Shown here piece by piece: positions 7,601 to 13,984 of a DNA stretch of 23,175 bases (position 1 is its first letter; every line of letters starts with the position of its first letter). The translations under genes were made by a program, and so were the position numbers. This stretch comes from a virus. Location of the stretch: positions 1 through 23,175 of the IMG/VR virus record IMGVR_UViG_3300005753_000040. The stretch is one strand, 5' to 3'. Below the pieces are notes generated by a model. It did no database searches. It worked only from the letters and a program-made list of their open reading frames with translations, and was not told where the DNA came from.

Positions 7601-8808
7601 CCATCACGCGACATAAAGTCAATTTCAAACAACAAATCACTAAGGTGGCCTTTTGCCCATTCAAACGCCCCTGCATCCATAATCATGGATTGAAAATTTG
7701 TCCAATTGTCAGAGAGATTGGAAAGCATGCCTTCCCATGTTCCTGACATTTTATCCATCGCCCCTGCATACTTATCATTTAAAATTGCTTGCAGCGTACT
7801 TTGAATAACAGCGCGATTATTTTTATCAACCCGCTTAACCATCTCTTTACCACCCGAGTCGATATAGCGGTATTCAACGAGGTTTGTACCTTTGACTAAG
7901 CTTCCTCTAATGCCAAATTCTTTTAAGCGATCATTTTCAGTGGTGACTGCATCGGATATCATCTCAATTGCTTGCAAGATAGGCTTACCCATTGCCGCAG
8001 AGGTATCACCCAGCGTCTTTAACAAGCCCTCTTTCATTGGGTCTAAACCAAAAGATTTTAGCTTTACAAACGATTCAGTAACCCCTCTGATTTCGTAAGG
8101 GGTTTTAGCGGTAAAATCCTTAATCCATGCAAAAGATTCATCGGCTTTTTCGCTGGATTTCTCCAATGTCTCTAAAATGGAGTGATAACGTTCAAGCTCT
8201 CCTGCCGTATTGGATAAACCTTTAAAGACATTAACCCCTAAAAATCCTGCGGTAGCCGTTGCACCTATCCCCCATTTAGCTCCTGTGGCTATTTTCCCCC
8301 CTGCTTTTTTGGCGGATGCAACCGTGCTATTCCAACTTTTTAGGCTTTTGCGTTGCAGTTTTATTTTTGCAGTGAGTTGATTAAAGGATTTGCCGAGGCG
8401 TTTTTGCTCATTATCGAGATCATTAGTGTATATCTTGGCACGCTTTAAGCGCTTGCTGTAAGCATTGACCTCCGCCTTTGTTTTGCCGTATCGTTCCCCT
8501 AACTTCGCCAGTTTTCTTTCTGCGGCTGCAAAGGCTTGTGTTTGACGTTTGGTAGGGTTTTCAGTGGCTTCAATTTCTTTTCTAAACTTGACAACAGCAG
8601 CACTTTGCTCACTGTATGAATTCCTTAATTCGTCATTTTTCTTTTTTAAGGTAGTGTATTTACTCACATCGGCTAATTGTGATTTTAGCACTTTGAGTTC
8701 TTTACCCGTTTTACCAATCCGTGATGCCATTCCTGACCAAGACTGAGTGATCTTTTTAGCAGGGCCTGTCCATTTGTCAATCAGATCAAGGGTAACTTGA
8801 TAATCCAT
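4627..8808 (-). CDS. Tail tape measure protein with internal duplication
   Basis: At 1393 residues this is the largest gene, in the standard place between the tail chaperones and gpN. The protein runs along the inside of the growing tube and sets tail length. Layout: residues 1-160 helical and coiled coil (KKKNDELRNSYSEQSAAVVK region); 202-480 a tape-measure domain ending in a hydrophobic stretch; 500-655 a very Arg- and Asn-rich linker with three units of about 42 residues, each with a W-x-R-x-I-A-R-type core at W560, W602 and W643; 672-950 a second copy of the tape-measure domain; about 1040-1210 ELPSL-type repeats; then a polar tail. AGAGGG precedes the ATG at 8808. The duplication should lengthen the tail compared with a single-copy ancestor. 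Confidence 0.93.
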   Translation of the reverse strand: MDYQVTLDLIDKWTGPAKKITQSWSGMASRIGKTGKELKVLKSQLADVSKYTTLKKKNDELRNSYSEQSAAVVKFRKEIEATENPTKRQTQAFAAAERKLAKLGERYGKTKAEVNAYSKRLKRAKIYTNDLDNEQKRLGKSFNQLTAKIKLQRKSLKSWNSTVASAKKAGGKIATGAKWGIGATATAGFLGVNVFKGLSNTAGELERYHSILETLEKSSEKADESFAWIKDFTAKTPYEIRGVTESFVKLKSFGLDPMKEGLLKTLGDTSAAMGKPILQAIEMISDAVTTENDRLKEFGIRGSLVKGTNLVEYRYIDSGGKEMVKRVDKNNRAVIQSTLQAILNDKYAGAMDKMSGTWEGMLSNLSDNWTNFQSMIMDAGAFEWAKGHLSDLLFEIDFMSRDGSLQEWATTISNNIIKFGDNVFSAGEKLWNMGKKFHKMLGTVAEFVGGWDNLIAGIGAFLAIGAVASIFSMIGGAISLLIAPIGLASAAVTGLGRSFRSTQSAAGDFQGEIDSDSDNRRTQAPENSNAPRRQRGRRRRTHSASNDNASRQQGRATQAWNRTIARTRGVSQQLINTQRRLFRRFNQTSTAIQRQADVTRSWGRIIARSRSARQLVTNQRLVSDSFNHTNRRVQRQGGLLRQWGNLISRNRGRGKSLATELGLGVLQGLTDTTREFDRYRVTLGALEQDNKKAEHSFAWIRDFAVNAPFDIAQVSEEFIKLREVGLDPVKDGLLQSLGDAATAKGKEISEAVDAMTAAMEGDFAALNDFGVSGSEVKNTHLIEYKYIDSNGKETLKRVDKTNKALMQSTLQAIYNDKYAGSMDKMSGTWNGMLDNLGDWYKEFQFLILESGAFDWLSSQLDGLLGDIKAMSKDGSLKVWAEKTSDQVVKFGKDLWQTGEKIIKVGKSVFKAVDAVADFVGGWDNLIIGLGAFAVFGSVTTTVTALSGALAFVGAGAVLISAPVWLAVGAVTALGAAWYWWDDIVESFATDSPRIHDFLAFELPSAIDALGGSVERASDFGSRLWGSLSGEGNQLRKEDFYIPDIELPSFKSGESLGIQFREWIDAENLYKQGEQLGQRLKEKWDNFELPSLKFAEPLANQVKSFLDSENLYKQGEQLGQRLKEKWDNFELPSLKFAEPLANQVKSFLDSENLYKQGEQLGQRLKEKWDNFELPSLDWKALLPDFSFDWKSFIPAFELPSLDWQSVLPDFMQSKTNDQDTDFAGTAIQQMGNWASEALGSFTAANDQAFDTNKVVQFGNAATQLQQQWAVPLTNFNQSFPMMGNAVNTAMDTNPVQAFAGSGSDLQSSWTPVFSFFSKHLAQLKDEMNAILNTPLPTGIDNIPNRHAAAAAKGVTNKSELHVRIDSDKPVRVKSLTSARPDHTIQVNTGRMMTN
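5291..5668 (-). repeat. 126-bp tandem repeat in the tape-measure gene, three units
   Basis: Units begin at 5291, 5417 and 5543 on the plus strand with GGTAATTCAAAATTATCCCA, an exact period of 126 bases (42 codons). The first two units are near-identical for their whole length; the third diverges in its last half. The coded unit contains LYKQGEQLGQRLKEKWDNFE then LPSLKFAEPLANQVKSFLD. Shorter ELPS half-units flank it at 5217 and 5669. The near-identity points to recent expansion by slippage or unequal recombination. Confidence 0.95.
5959..6795 (-). repeat. Tape-measure domain, copy 2
   Basis: Residues 672-950, aligned with copy 1 at an offset of about 470 residues with almost no gaps. The two copies differ at many positions, so the duplication is not recent, but motifs such as NDKYAG, MDKMSGTW and FVGGWDNLI are unchanged. 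Confidence 0.85.
7369..8205 (-). repeat. Tape-measure domain, copy 1
   Basis: Residues 202-480 of the tape measure. Shared landmarks with copy 2 are RY-x-x-x-L-x-x-LE, SFAWI-x-DF, GLDP-x-K-x-GLL, EY-x-YIDS-x-GKE, QSTLQAI-x-NDKYAG, MDKMSGTW and EFVGGWDNLI-x-G. The match probably begins further upstream, at an FN...QR...W unit near residue 142. Confidence 0.85.
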
Positions 8809-8852
8809 TATTTTTACCCTCTAGTGTATTTATGTGACGTGAAAAAATTACG

Positions 8853-9301
8853 TTAGTAACGAGGAAGGCGGGCAATCGCCTGCTTTTGCCAGCGACGGAG
8901 TTGCTTAAGATTCATGCTTTTTAAGGTGGTATAATCCCAGTGAAATACCGCCGCAATATCAGCAATATGGCTTTCGATTAAAGGCCGTTTCCCATCATTT
9001 CATTTAGATAAGGACGGAAAAAAATCATATCGGGCATTTTGACTTTGCGGATAATACTGTAAGGCTCCCCTGTTACCCCTGCTAGCACTGCGATTACGCG
9101 ACTGGGTTGATCCCCTTCCATTGCTTCTAGAACAGGCCCACTGTCCACATCGCTTGGGTGTGGAATTGTTAGCTCAGTAATGGTGCGCTCACCTGATGAG
9201 ATTGGCTTGCTTAAACGGCGCGTAATCGGCCCTTTTTCTTCAGGTATATTGGTAGGTTGTTGGTTTTTAGAGGCTTCAGCATCGTGTGCGACTGTTTTCA
9301 T
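8853..9301 (-). CDS. Frameshifted tail assembly chaperone (gp41 plus gpE-like extension)
   Basis: After a -1 shift at 8987-8993 the gp41 frame continues as RPLIESHIADIAAVFHWDYT then TLKSMNLKQLRRWQKQAIAR and LPRY before a stop at 8853, giving about 149 residues. The extension is the P2 gpE pattern (ADIA-x-x-FHW, then SMNL-x-x-L-x-x-W). In P2, lambda and other tailed phages the tape measure is coated by a short chaperone and a longer frameshifted form. The extension has no good start of its own: its only internal ATG is after most of the conserved block. It occupies the gap of 169 bases that would otherwise be empty between gp41 and the tape measure. Confidence 0.85.
8978..9301 (-). CDS. Tail assembly chaperone, Mu gp41 family (unshifted form)
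   Basis: The 107-residue protein has a polar N-terminus and then RRLSKPISSGERTITELTIP, followed by VIAVLAGVTGEPYSIIRKVK and a C-terminal DMIFFRPYLNEMM. This is the Mu gp41 tail-chaperone pattern. It binds the tape measure during tail assembly and is absent from the finished tail in related phages. The gene lies between the tube and the tape measure, as expected, and ends three codons after the slippery heptamer. Confidence 0.88.
   Translation of the reverse strand: MKTVAHDAEASKNQQPTNIPEEKGPITRRLSKPISSGERTITELTIPHPSDVDSGPVLEAMEGDQPSRVIAVLAGVTGEPYSIIRKVKMPDMIFFRPYLNEMMGNGL
8987..8993 (-). promoter_or_regulatory. -1 ribosomal frameshift site GGGAAAC
   Basis: On the minus strand the gp41 frame reads ATG GGA AAC GGC, so the heptamer G GGA AAC fits the X XXY YYZ rule for simultaneous slippage to GGG AAA. 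Shifting by -1 here joins gp41 to the gpE-like frame with no stop between. The lambda G/GT site is GGGAAAG, so this is close to a proven sequence. I did not identify a clear downstream pseudoknot by eye. Confidence 0.8.
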
Positions 9302-9345
9302 ATTTAACTTCTTTTGGGTAAATAATTGCTATTAGGTAAACTGTA

Positions 9346-9708
9346 TTACTGGATACGTTCGGATGTATTGGCCATAAATTCAATTTTGACCTCACCTGTT
9401 TCAGGCTTGCAGGGCACACTGCACCATGCTTTGGGCATCATATGTACCCCACCTTTGGAATCTTCAATGGTGATATTTTCATCCTCGACGATATTTAAAG
9501 CATAGTAATCAATGTCAACCGTATCATTGAGGGTTAGCTCTAGCTTTGACGGGTTTTGTTTTTCAGTAAACCCGCCATCGAGGGCATTCTGCCCTGCATG
9601 GTGTTCACGATCCTTTCCCCAAGGGGTAAAGGTACTTTCATTATCTTTAATCGGTAATTGACCAAAACTGGGCAATGTTACCGACATAATTTGTATTAAA
9701 CGTGCCAT
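9346..9708 (-). CDS. Tail tube protein, Mu gpM family
   Basis: The 120-residue protein starts MARLIQIMSVTLPSFGQLPI and contains LDGGFTEKQNPSKLELTLND and PKAWCSVPCKPETGEVKIEF, a beta-rich layout and length close to the Mu tube (about 118 residues). It polymerises as stacked hexamers inside the sheath. I chose the ATG at 9708 because the upstream part of the frame overlaps the sheath gene and does not look like tube sequence. GAGAA about 9 bases upstream is a modest ribosome binding site. It follows the sheath gene directly. Confidence 0.88.
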   Translation of the reverse strand: MARLIQIMSVTLPSFGQLPIKDNESTFTPWGKDREHHAGQNALDGGFTEKQNPSKLELTLNDTVDIDYYALNIVEDENITIEDSKGGVHMMPKAWCSVPCKPETGEVKIEFMANTSERIQ

Positions 9709-9724
9709 ATGTTTTCTCAAAAAT

Positions 9725-11179
9725 TTATTTGAATGCAACCTGTCCAGCAAGGACGCGGAATTGACCAATCAAGGTAGTTTGATCTCTAAAGTCAACCCGA
9801 TCAGGGTCATTGTGATGTATCTCAACCAGCAAGGTATCTTTGTAATGCTCAAGGTCTTGTACCCAGCCCCGTTCGTACATAAAGGTATGTTGATACAAGG
9901 TGATTAAATCGCCTTTAATCATGGCAGGTGTGACGATTTTTTGCCCTGCCCCGTATTCATCCGCTTTTTTGGCCAATTTCCAGCGCGGGTATTTACTCAT
10001 AATTGTGTAACGCTGTAACTGTCGAATCATACTGAGCGTTTCGGGTACTTGAATATCGAGGTAGGCATCATCAGTGAAGCCCTGCTCATTACGTTGATAC
10101 ATAGTAATTTGCCGCTCTAGCTGCACCGTGCCATCAAATTGGGTTTTGATGGTGGCAATGCCTGCAAATAGCAATTGATTGCGCTCTGCACGACTCGCTT
10201 GAAAGCTGGGTGCAATCATGGCGGGTAACTCAAGATATTGCAGCGGGCGAGCGGGATCGATGGCGAGCCGTTTAGTGGCCACTGCCGCATTGACGGTCGC
10301 CACCCACCACGGTGGATTCGGGCTATCAAAGGTAGCAACACAGGTGTAATGTGGACAGTTTTGGGATTCACCAAGGGCGCGAATTTTATCGTATGTACCA
10401 CTCTTGGCCATAAAGACCCGCCCGTCTATTTGACGCATTGGCCCCCAGCGTGAATCCATTTCAACTTCTAATTTATTTAGATTTTCCGCATCCGTAAAAG
10501 GATTGACAATATAGTGATATTGGGTTTGATCCATTGCATCCACTAATTCTTGCAAATCGGGTTCACCCGCGCCATCTTTCATGTCAAGAATAGTGGTATC
10601 CGCTCTGTTTTTATGATCATACAAATGATCATAAACAGAAATATTATTGCCAATCAGTCCAGCATATTTTGCGGTTAATTGCACAATATTATCGATAGAT
10701 TCATCAATGGCAGCGGTCACAGGTAACAACCAATCATCATTAATGGCTAGCATAATTTTTCGAGCAATAATGGCTTTACTGTCACCTTTTTTAATTGTAA
10801 CCGCGATTTTCTTTGCATCAATCCAGACTTTATACAAGCTGGTGGTGGTTGCGTCTGCATTGCAAATAATCATACCTGACGCAGCAATGGCGGCATCAGG
10901 TAAGGTCAATGCAATACCATAAAGATCATGTTCGGGTGTAATTTCTTTAAAGCATTGTGCCATACGCTCTAGCATCGAACCATTACCCCATTTGGTGCGA
11001 GCAGCATCAGCACGCGAAATGGGCAGTATTTTTCCTGTGGGTTCTTCACCTTGCGCGGTTTTATAACCGACTAAGATGACTTTTTTTAATTCTGACCAGT
11101 TCGCGTGTCGTGCTTCAAACTCGATAAAGGCACCGGGCGTGCGAAGGTTTTCGGGAATTTCATTAAATGAAATGGGCAT
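9725..11179 (-). CDS. Contractile tail sheath, Mu gpL family
   Basis: This 484-residue protein begins MPISFNEIPENLRTPGAFIE, the standard start of Mu-type sheaths (residues PxNxRxPG). The middle carries DTTILDMKDGAGEPDLQELV then the QYHYIVNPFTD strand, and the C-terminal domain has WAxK-type residues, MSKYPRWKLAKKADEYGAGQ and VDFRDQTTLIGQFRVLAGQV. The C-terminal domain forms the inner sheath wall that binds the tube and handshakes with neighbours. AAGGAATTATT before the ATG is a good ribosome binding site. Sheath then tube is the normal Mu order. Confidence 0.95.
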   Translation of the reverse strand: MPISFNEIPENLRTPGAFIEFEARHANWSELKKVILVGYKTAQGEEPTGKILPISRADAARTKWGNGSMLERMAQCFKEITPEHDLYGIALTLPDAAIAASGMIICNADATTTSLYKVWIDAKKIAVTIKKGDSKAIIARKIMLAINDDWLLPVTAAIDESIDNIVQLTAKYAGLIGNNISVYDHLYDHKNRADTTILDMKDGAGEPDLQELVDAMDQTQYHYIVNPFTDAENLNKLEVEMDSRWGPMRQIDGRVFMAKSGTYDKIRALGESQNCPHYTCVATFDSPNPPWWVATVNAAVATKRLAIDPARPLQYLELPAMIAPSFQASRAERNQLLFAGIATIKTQFDGTVQLERQITMYQRNEQGFTDDAYLDIQVPETLSMIRQLQRYTIMSKYPRWKLAKKADEYGAGQKIVTPAMIKGDLITLYQHTFMYERGWVQDLEHYKDTLLVEIHHNDPDRVDFRDQTTLIGQFRVLAGQVAFK

Positions 11180-11188
11180 AATAATTCC

Positions 11189-11686
11189 TTACGCTAAGCC
11201 AAGTTGACGGGCTATTTCTAGAATAGGATCAACTACTTTTTTAATCAATTTAGGCAAGGGTTTTTTATCCCCATATTCTATAGCGGCATCAAAACAAGGG
11301 CAGGCCTTTTTGACTTTGGGTAAATCACGATGCCCTACGACTTTTGCGTCAGGATATTGATTCTTTAACTGAAAAATAATTTTTGTTAATGCTAATTTTT
11401 GTGCTTCTGTGCGCGTATCTTTCGGGCGCATATTGCCATCCAACCCTCCCACATAACACACTCCAACACTACTACTATTGTAGCCTCTGGCATGTGCACC
11501 TCTTTTGAGCAGTGGGCGACCTGTTTGGATCGAGCCACTTAAGGTAACAAGGTAGTGATAACCGATGTCTGACCAATTTCTGGGGGGTGATGTATGCCAT
11601 CTACGCACATCCTCAACCCCAAAATCTGCATGTTCTTTGGTCGCCGTACAATGGATTACAATTAAATCAATTTTTCTATCTTTCAT
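11189..11686 (-). CDS. Endolysin: N-acetylmuramoyl-L-alanine amidase, T7 lysozyme type
   Basis: The 165-residue enzyme starts MKDRKIDLIVIHCTATKEHA. The zinc site and catalytic residues of the Amidase_2/T7 lysozyme fold can be placed: H12 in VIHCTAT, Y43 in GYHY, H119 in VVGHRDL, and K127 plus C129 in KKACPCFD. GAHARGYNSSSVGVCYVGG is the usual central strand. It cuts the bond between the glycan and the stem peptide of peptidoglycan at lysis. There is no signal peptide, so it needs the membrane proteins coded just upstream to reach the wall. AAGGAA precedes the ATG at 11686. About 25 extra C-terminal residues follow the domain (VDPILEIARQLGLA). Confidence 0.93.
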   Translation of the reverse strand: MKDRKIDLIVIHCTATKEHADFGVEDVRRWHTSPPRNWSDIGYHYLVTLSGSIQTGRPLLKRGAHARGYNSSSVGVCYVGGLDGNMRPKDTRTEAQKLALTKIIFQLKNQYPDAKVVGHRDLPKVKKACPCFDAAIEYGDKKPLPKLIKKVVDPILEIARQLGLA

Positions 11687-11702
11687 TCTTTTTTCCTTTT
11701 CC

Positions 11703-11948
11703 TTAATGCTTGTCTTGGCGCATGCGTGCATAGTTAATATTCTCTTTTAGCAGTGCTTTTAATTCATCACGGCACTGCTTTACTTCTTCATACATGGTAG
11801 TGCGGCATTTACGTTCTTCTTTCCACATCAGCCACGCAAAAACCCCCATCACAATCGCAAGCATTAACACAATGCCAATAATGCTCAGTTTCTCACCTTC
11901 GCTAAGCACGCCAATGGTTGCACTGGCTACGCCTATGACTTCTGTCAT
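11703..11948 (-). CDS. Single-pass membrane protein, putative spanin or holin
   Basis: This 81-residue protein has one hydrophobic segment at about residues 21-42 (LSIIGIVLMLAIVMGVFAWL) followed by a charged, helical C-terminus (KEERKCRTTMYEEVKQCRDE then LKALLKENINYARMRQDKH) likely to form a coiled coil. It overlaps the upstream membrane gene by 4 bases (ATGA) and sits just before the amidase. An inner-membrane spanin or a small holin would fit. I cannot decide between them from sequence. Confidence 0.7.
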   Translation of the reverse strand: MTEVIGVASATIGVLSEGEKLSIIGIVLMLAIVMGVFAWLMWKEERKCRTTMYEEVKQCRDELKALLKENINYARMRQDKH

Positions 11949-12295
11949 GACGACACAACTTCTTTAGAAAAAGGGGCTTTTTGACATTTACGCTGTTCTT
12001 TATAATGAAAAGAAAATTCTTGACCAAAAAAAAGTCGATCCAGCGCTAAGGTTAAAACCATGCTACAACTCGAAATATAATTAATATTTAACGCAAAAAA
12101 GTGGACTGAAGTTGCTTTAAGGTAATCGATAAGTACTAAGAATTCTGCCGCCACAATGCAGCTATAACTGATCACAAAAATCAGCATCAGTGCGCGTTTT
12201 AAGCCTGTTAATGGCCATAAAAGATAAAGTGATAGTGTTAGCATCAGCGTGTTAAGCACGAGCATAATCAATGTGTAGGTGGTTGCACTGTTCAT
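11945..12295 (-). CDS. Three-segment membrane protein, putative holin
   Basis: The 116-residue product has three hydrophobic stretches, near residues 6-27 (TLIMLVLNTLMLTLSLYLLW), 34-55 (RALMLIFVISYSCIVAAEFL) and 66-88 (FALNINYISSCSMVLTLALD), then a basic and polar end. This topology and its position ahead of the amidase are typical of holins, which open the inner membrane at a set time. I see no clear ribosome binding site before the ATG at 12295. No family is recognised. Confidence 0.65.
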   Translation of the reverse strand: MNSATTYTLIMLVLNTLMLTLSLYLLWPLTGLKRALMLIFVISYSCIVAAEFLVLIDYLKATSVHFFALNINYISSCSMVLTLALDRLFFGQEFSFHYKEQRKCQKAPFSKEVVSS

Positions 12296-12373
12296 GCATT
12301 GATTTTCATATAAGGGGGTTGAAATAAACAGCCAATCCCCTCCGTTTTAAGCCAATGTGGAGGGATGTATCAA
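12296..12373 (-). other. Gap with a possible hairpin between gp46 and the lysis genes
   Basis: In 12335-12366 the arms ATCCCCTCC and GGAGGGAT can pair with one bulge around a loop of about 15 bases. On the minus strand it is followed by TGTTTATTT, not a clean U tract. It may be a weak terminator or a processing site. Confidence 0.25.
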
Positions 12374-13000
12374 TTATTGATAGTGCCGATGAAAAACCGT
12401 ACCAACGATTAAATCAAACTCAATCCTTAAACGTAGATAGCCTTTGCTGCTCCATCGAGCGTTAATTTCTATGCCTATTGCGATACGTTGACCCAGCATC
12501 CATTTTAGGGCTTGCTTGCTGTAATCTTCCGCCCGCCGCAATACTGCCGTGGTTTCTTTTTCGCGTTTTAATAGCCAAAGTAGTGATCCTGATGCCCTTC
12601 CAATTAATTCATCTGCCCAATGACCGCGCGTATTTTCATAGCGCTGATCGGAAAATAAACTGATAATCACCGCTGTTTCAAGACCACTGTCGTGCAGTAA
12701 ATCACCTTCTGATGTAAGTGCCATATCCATCACACCAAACTCACCCGTAGGAATGAGTTTTATATCCCGCTTCGCAACATTGTTACGATTAACATGAATA
12801 GCTTCAATATCTTGCTGCGTATAGTGATATTGACCTGATCCTGTGAGTTGATGTGTATTATTTTCAGTCCTGGATTGACCCAGGCAACAATCCTCTAATT
12901 GATCGAGACGTTGCTGCATTGTGTGCATATCCAACCCAATAAGCATATGCACACGGTTACTGCGGTCTACTAAACTGCTTTCAATCGACGGTATTAACAT
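12374..13000 (-). CDS. Baseplate protein, Mu gp46 (W analogue) family, N-terminally extended and displaced
   Basis: Residues about 85-205 of 208 match the GP46 family: GVMDMALTSEGDLLHDSGLE then TAVIISLFSDQRY, RGHWADELIG, SGSLLWLLKREKETT and EDYSKQALKWML, then a closing beta strand. This is the Mu analogue of gpW/gp25, which joins the wedge to the sheath. The first 84 residues (MLIPSIESSLVDRSNRVHML, then MQQRLDQLEDCCLGQ) are not part of that family and I do not recognise them. GGAGTAA before the ATG at 13000 supports the long start. In Mu gp46 lies between gp45 and gp47; here that place is empty and the gene sits before the lysis genes. Confidence 0.85.
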   Translation of the reverse strand: MLIPSIESSLVDRSNRVHMLIGLDMHTMQQRLDQLEDCCLGQSRTENNTHQLTGSGQYHYTQQDIEAIHVNRNNVAKRDIKLIPTGEFGVMDMALTSEGDLLHDSGLETAVIISLFSDQRYENTRGHWADELIGRASGSLLWLLKREKETTAVLRRAEDYSKQALKWMLGQRIAIGIEINARWSSKGYLRLRIEFDLIVGTVFHRHYQ

Positions 13001-13009
13001 ATTTACTCC

Positions 13010-13042
13010 AAAAAAAAGGGCAAAGCCGAAGCTTCACCCTTT
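13010..13042 (-). terminator. Rho-independent terminator with UUCG loop
   Basis: On the minus strand AAAGGGTGAAGC and GCTTTGCCCTTT pair as a 12-bp stem, with two G-U wobbles, around a TTCG tetraloop, and eight T follow. It lies 26 bases after the fibre-like gene stop. The T run ends directly at the GGAG ribosome binding site of the gp46 gene. Confidence 0.92.
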
Positions 13043-13068
13043 TGCATACTTAAACAATAAAGACTTAA

Positions 13069-13644
13069 TTATGCAGAAACGCCATCACGCGCATCGGTAT
13101 AAGCTTTGGCGCTTAACGCTTCAATATCACCAATATTTTCATTAACTTGCGTTAAATCCGCTACTGATGCAGCACCAATATTTGCACGACCTTGTGCTTG
13201 TTCGACCTCATTGAATGCTTGTGCCTTATCAACGCGTACTGCTTTGGCTAAAGCACCTTGAATAGTGTTTAAGATTTCGGGGTTGTTTTGCAAGACCACC
13301 GAAATTTCTTTCAGTGTATCGAGCGTGCCGGGTGCACCATTAATGATGGCATCAAACTTGCCTTGCAACTCTGCCACAATCTTTTGAGACGACCAAGTTT
13401 TTCCAGCCGATTCAACAGAATCATCAATTAAGACAGTTAGGTCAATTTTACTAACCTGTGACTTAACTTCATTAATCGCGTTAACGACTGAGCTTTTATC
13501 AGTGGTCGTTAATGTTGCAAGGTCACCTTGATTTTTAGCCAATATATCTTTGGCTTCAGTTAAACCTTTAACATCAAGACCAACTTGTTGATAAATAGCA
13601 ATCAGACGTTCAATAAGATCAGGGGTAATAGCGGGAAATGCCAT
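13069..13644 (-). CDS. Tail fibre-like protein
   Basis: From the ATG at 13644 the product has 191 residues, MAFPAITPDLIERLIAIYQQ. It contains KSSVVNAINEVKSQVSK, DDSVESAGKTWSSQKIVAEL, then FDAIINGAPGTLDTLKEISV and QAFNEVEQAQGRANIGAAS. Phrases of this kind (KTWSSxKI, GAPGxLDTLKEI, ARxNIGAAS) are common in shafts of phage tail fibres. There is no recognisable receptor-binding tip, so it may be a short fibre, a fibre stem, or a neck whisker. GGAGA lies 7 bases before the ATG. The same frame stays open upstream to 13914, so a 265-residue form from 13866 is possible. The place after S and before gp46 is not the usual P2 fibre position. Confidence 0.7.
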   Translation of the reverse strand: MAFPAITPDLIERLIAIYQQVGLDVKGLTEAKDILAKNQGDLATLTTTDKSSVVNAINEVKSQVSKIDLTVLIDDSVESAGKTWSSQKIVAELQGKFDAIINGAPGTLDTLKEISVVLQNNPEILNTIQGALAKAVRVDKAQAFNEVEQAQGRANIGAASVADLTQVNENIGDIEALSAKAYTDARDGVSA

Positions 13645-13866
13645 TATATTATCTCCAATAATTTGGGTTATAAGGGTATACGGTTGCATTTCTGCAAGCA
13701 GCTCACGCCACTCCAGTGTTGACTCAAGCTCAAATTGGGTCATCACACGGTCTGTTGTGAGTCGTATGGCATGATGATTCGTGTCGTATAATTCGCTGTT
13801 TGCATGGGTATTATCAACATGGCAAACAGGTTGTGTATACAGCGTTTTCCAGTGATAAATTTTCAT
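13645..13866 (-). other. In-frame upstream module related to the gp48-like repeats
   Basis: Directly upstream of the fibre-like start, with no intervening stop, the frame codes MKIYHWKTLYTQPVCHVDNT then HANSELYDTNHHAIRLTTDR. This aligns with YWNQQWDHEPLTLDNADASS then ALYTHYYHAI of the gp48-like protein at the left edge. Either it is the N-terminus of a longer fibre protein or it is a leftover copied from the gp48 region. The ATG at 13866 has GGAAA only a base or two ahead of it, a poor ribosome binding site. Confidence 0.5.
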
Positions 13867-13984
13867 TTTCCAACTCATAAATAAGAACTGCACATCAAGA
13901 GTGAAAGCGTGCAAGAATGTCGATTTTGATGCAATCTATGCCACTCCATCTTGGGCTGTACTGGAAAATTACTTTTATTTTTAG
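13867..13984 (-). other. Gap between S and the fibre-like gene
   Basis: No gene is supported here apart from a TTG-initiated extension (13914) of the frame below. The plus-strand string CACTCCAT at 13942-13949 matches one half of the 13-bp palindrome between O and P (8 of 13 bases), which may be chance. Confidence 0.3.
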
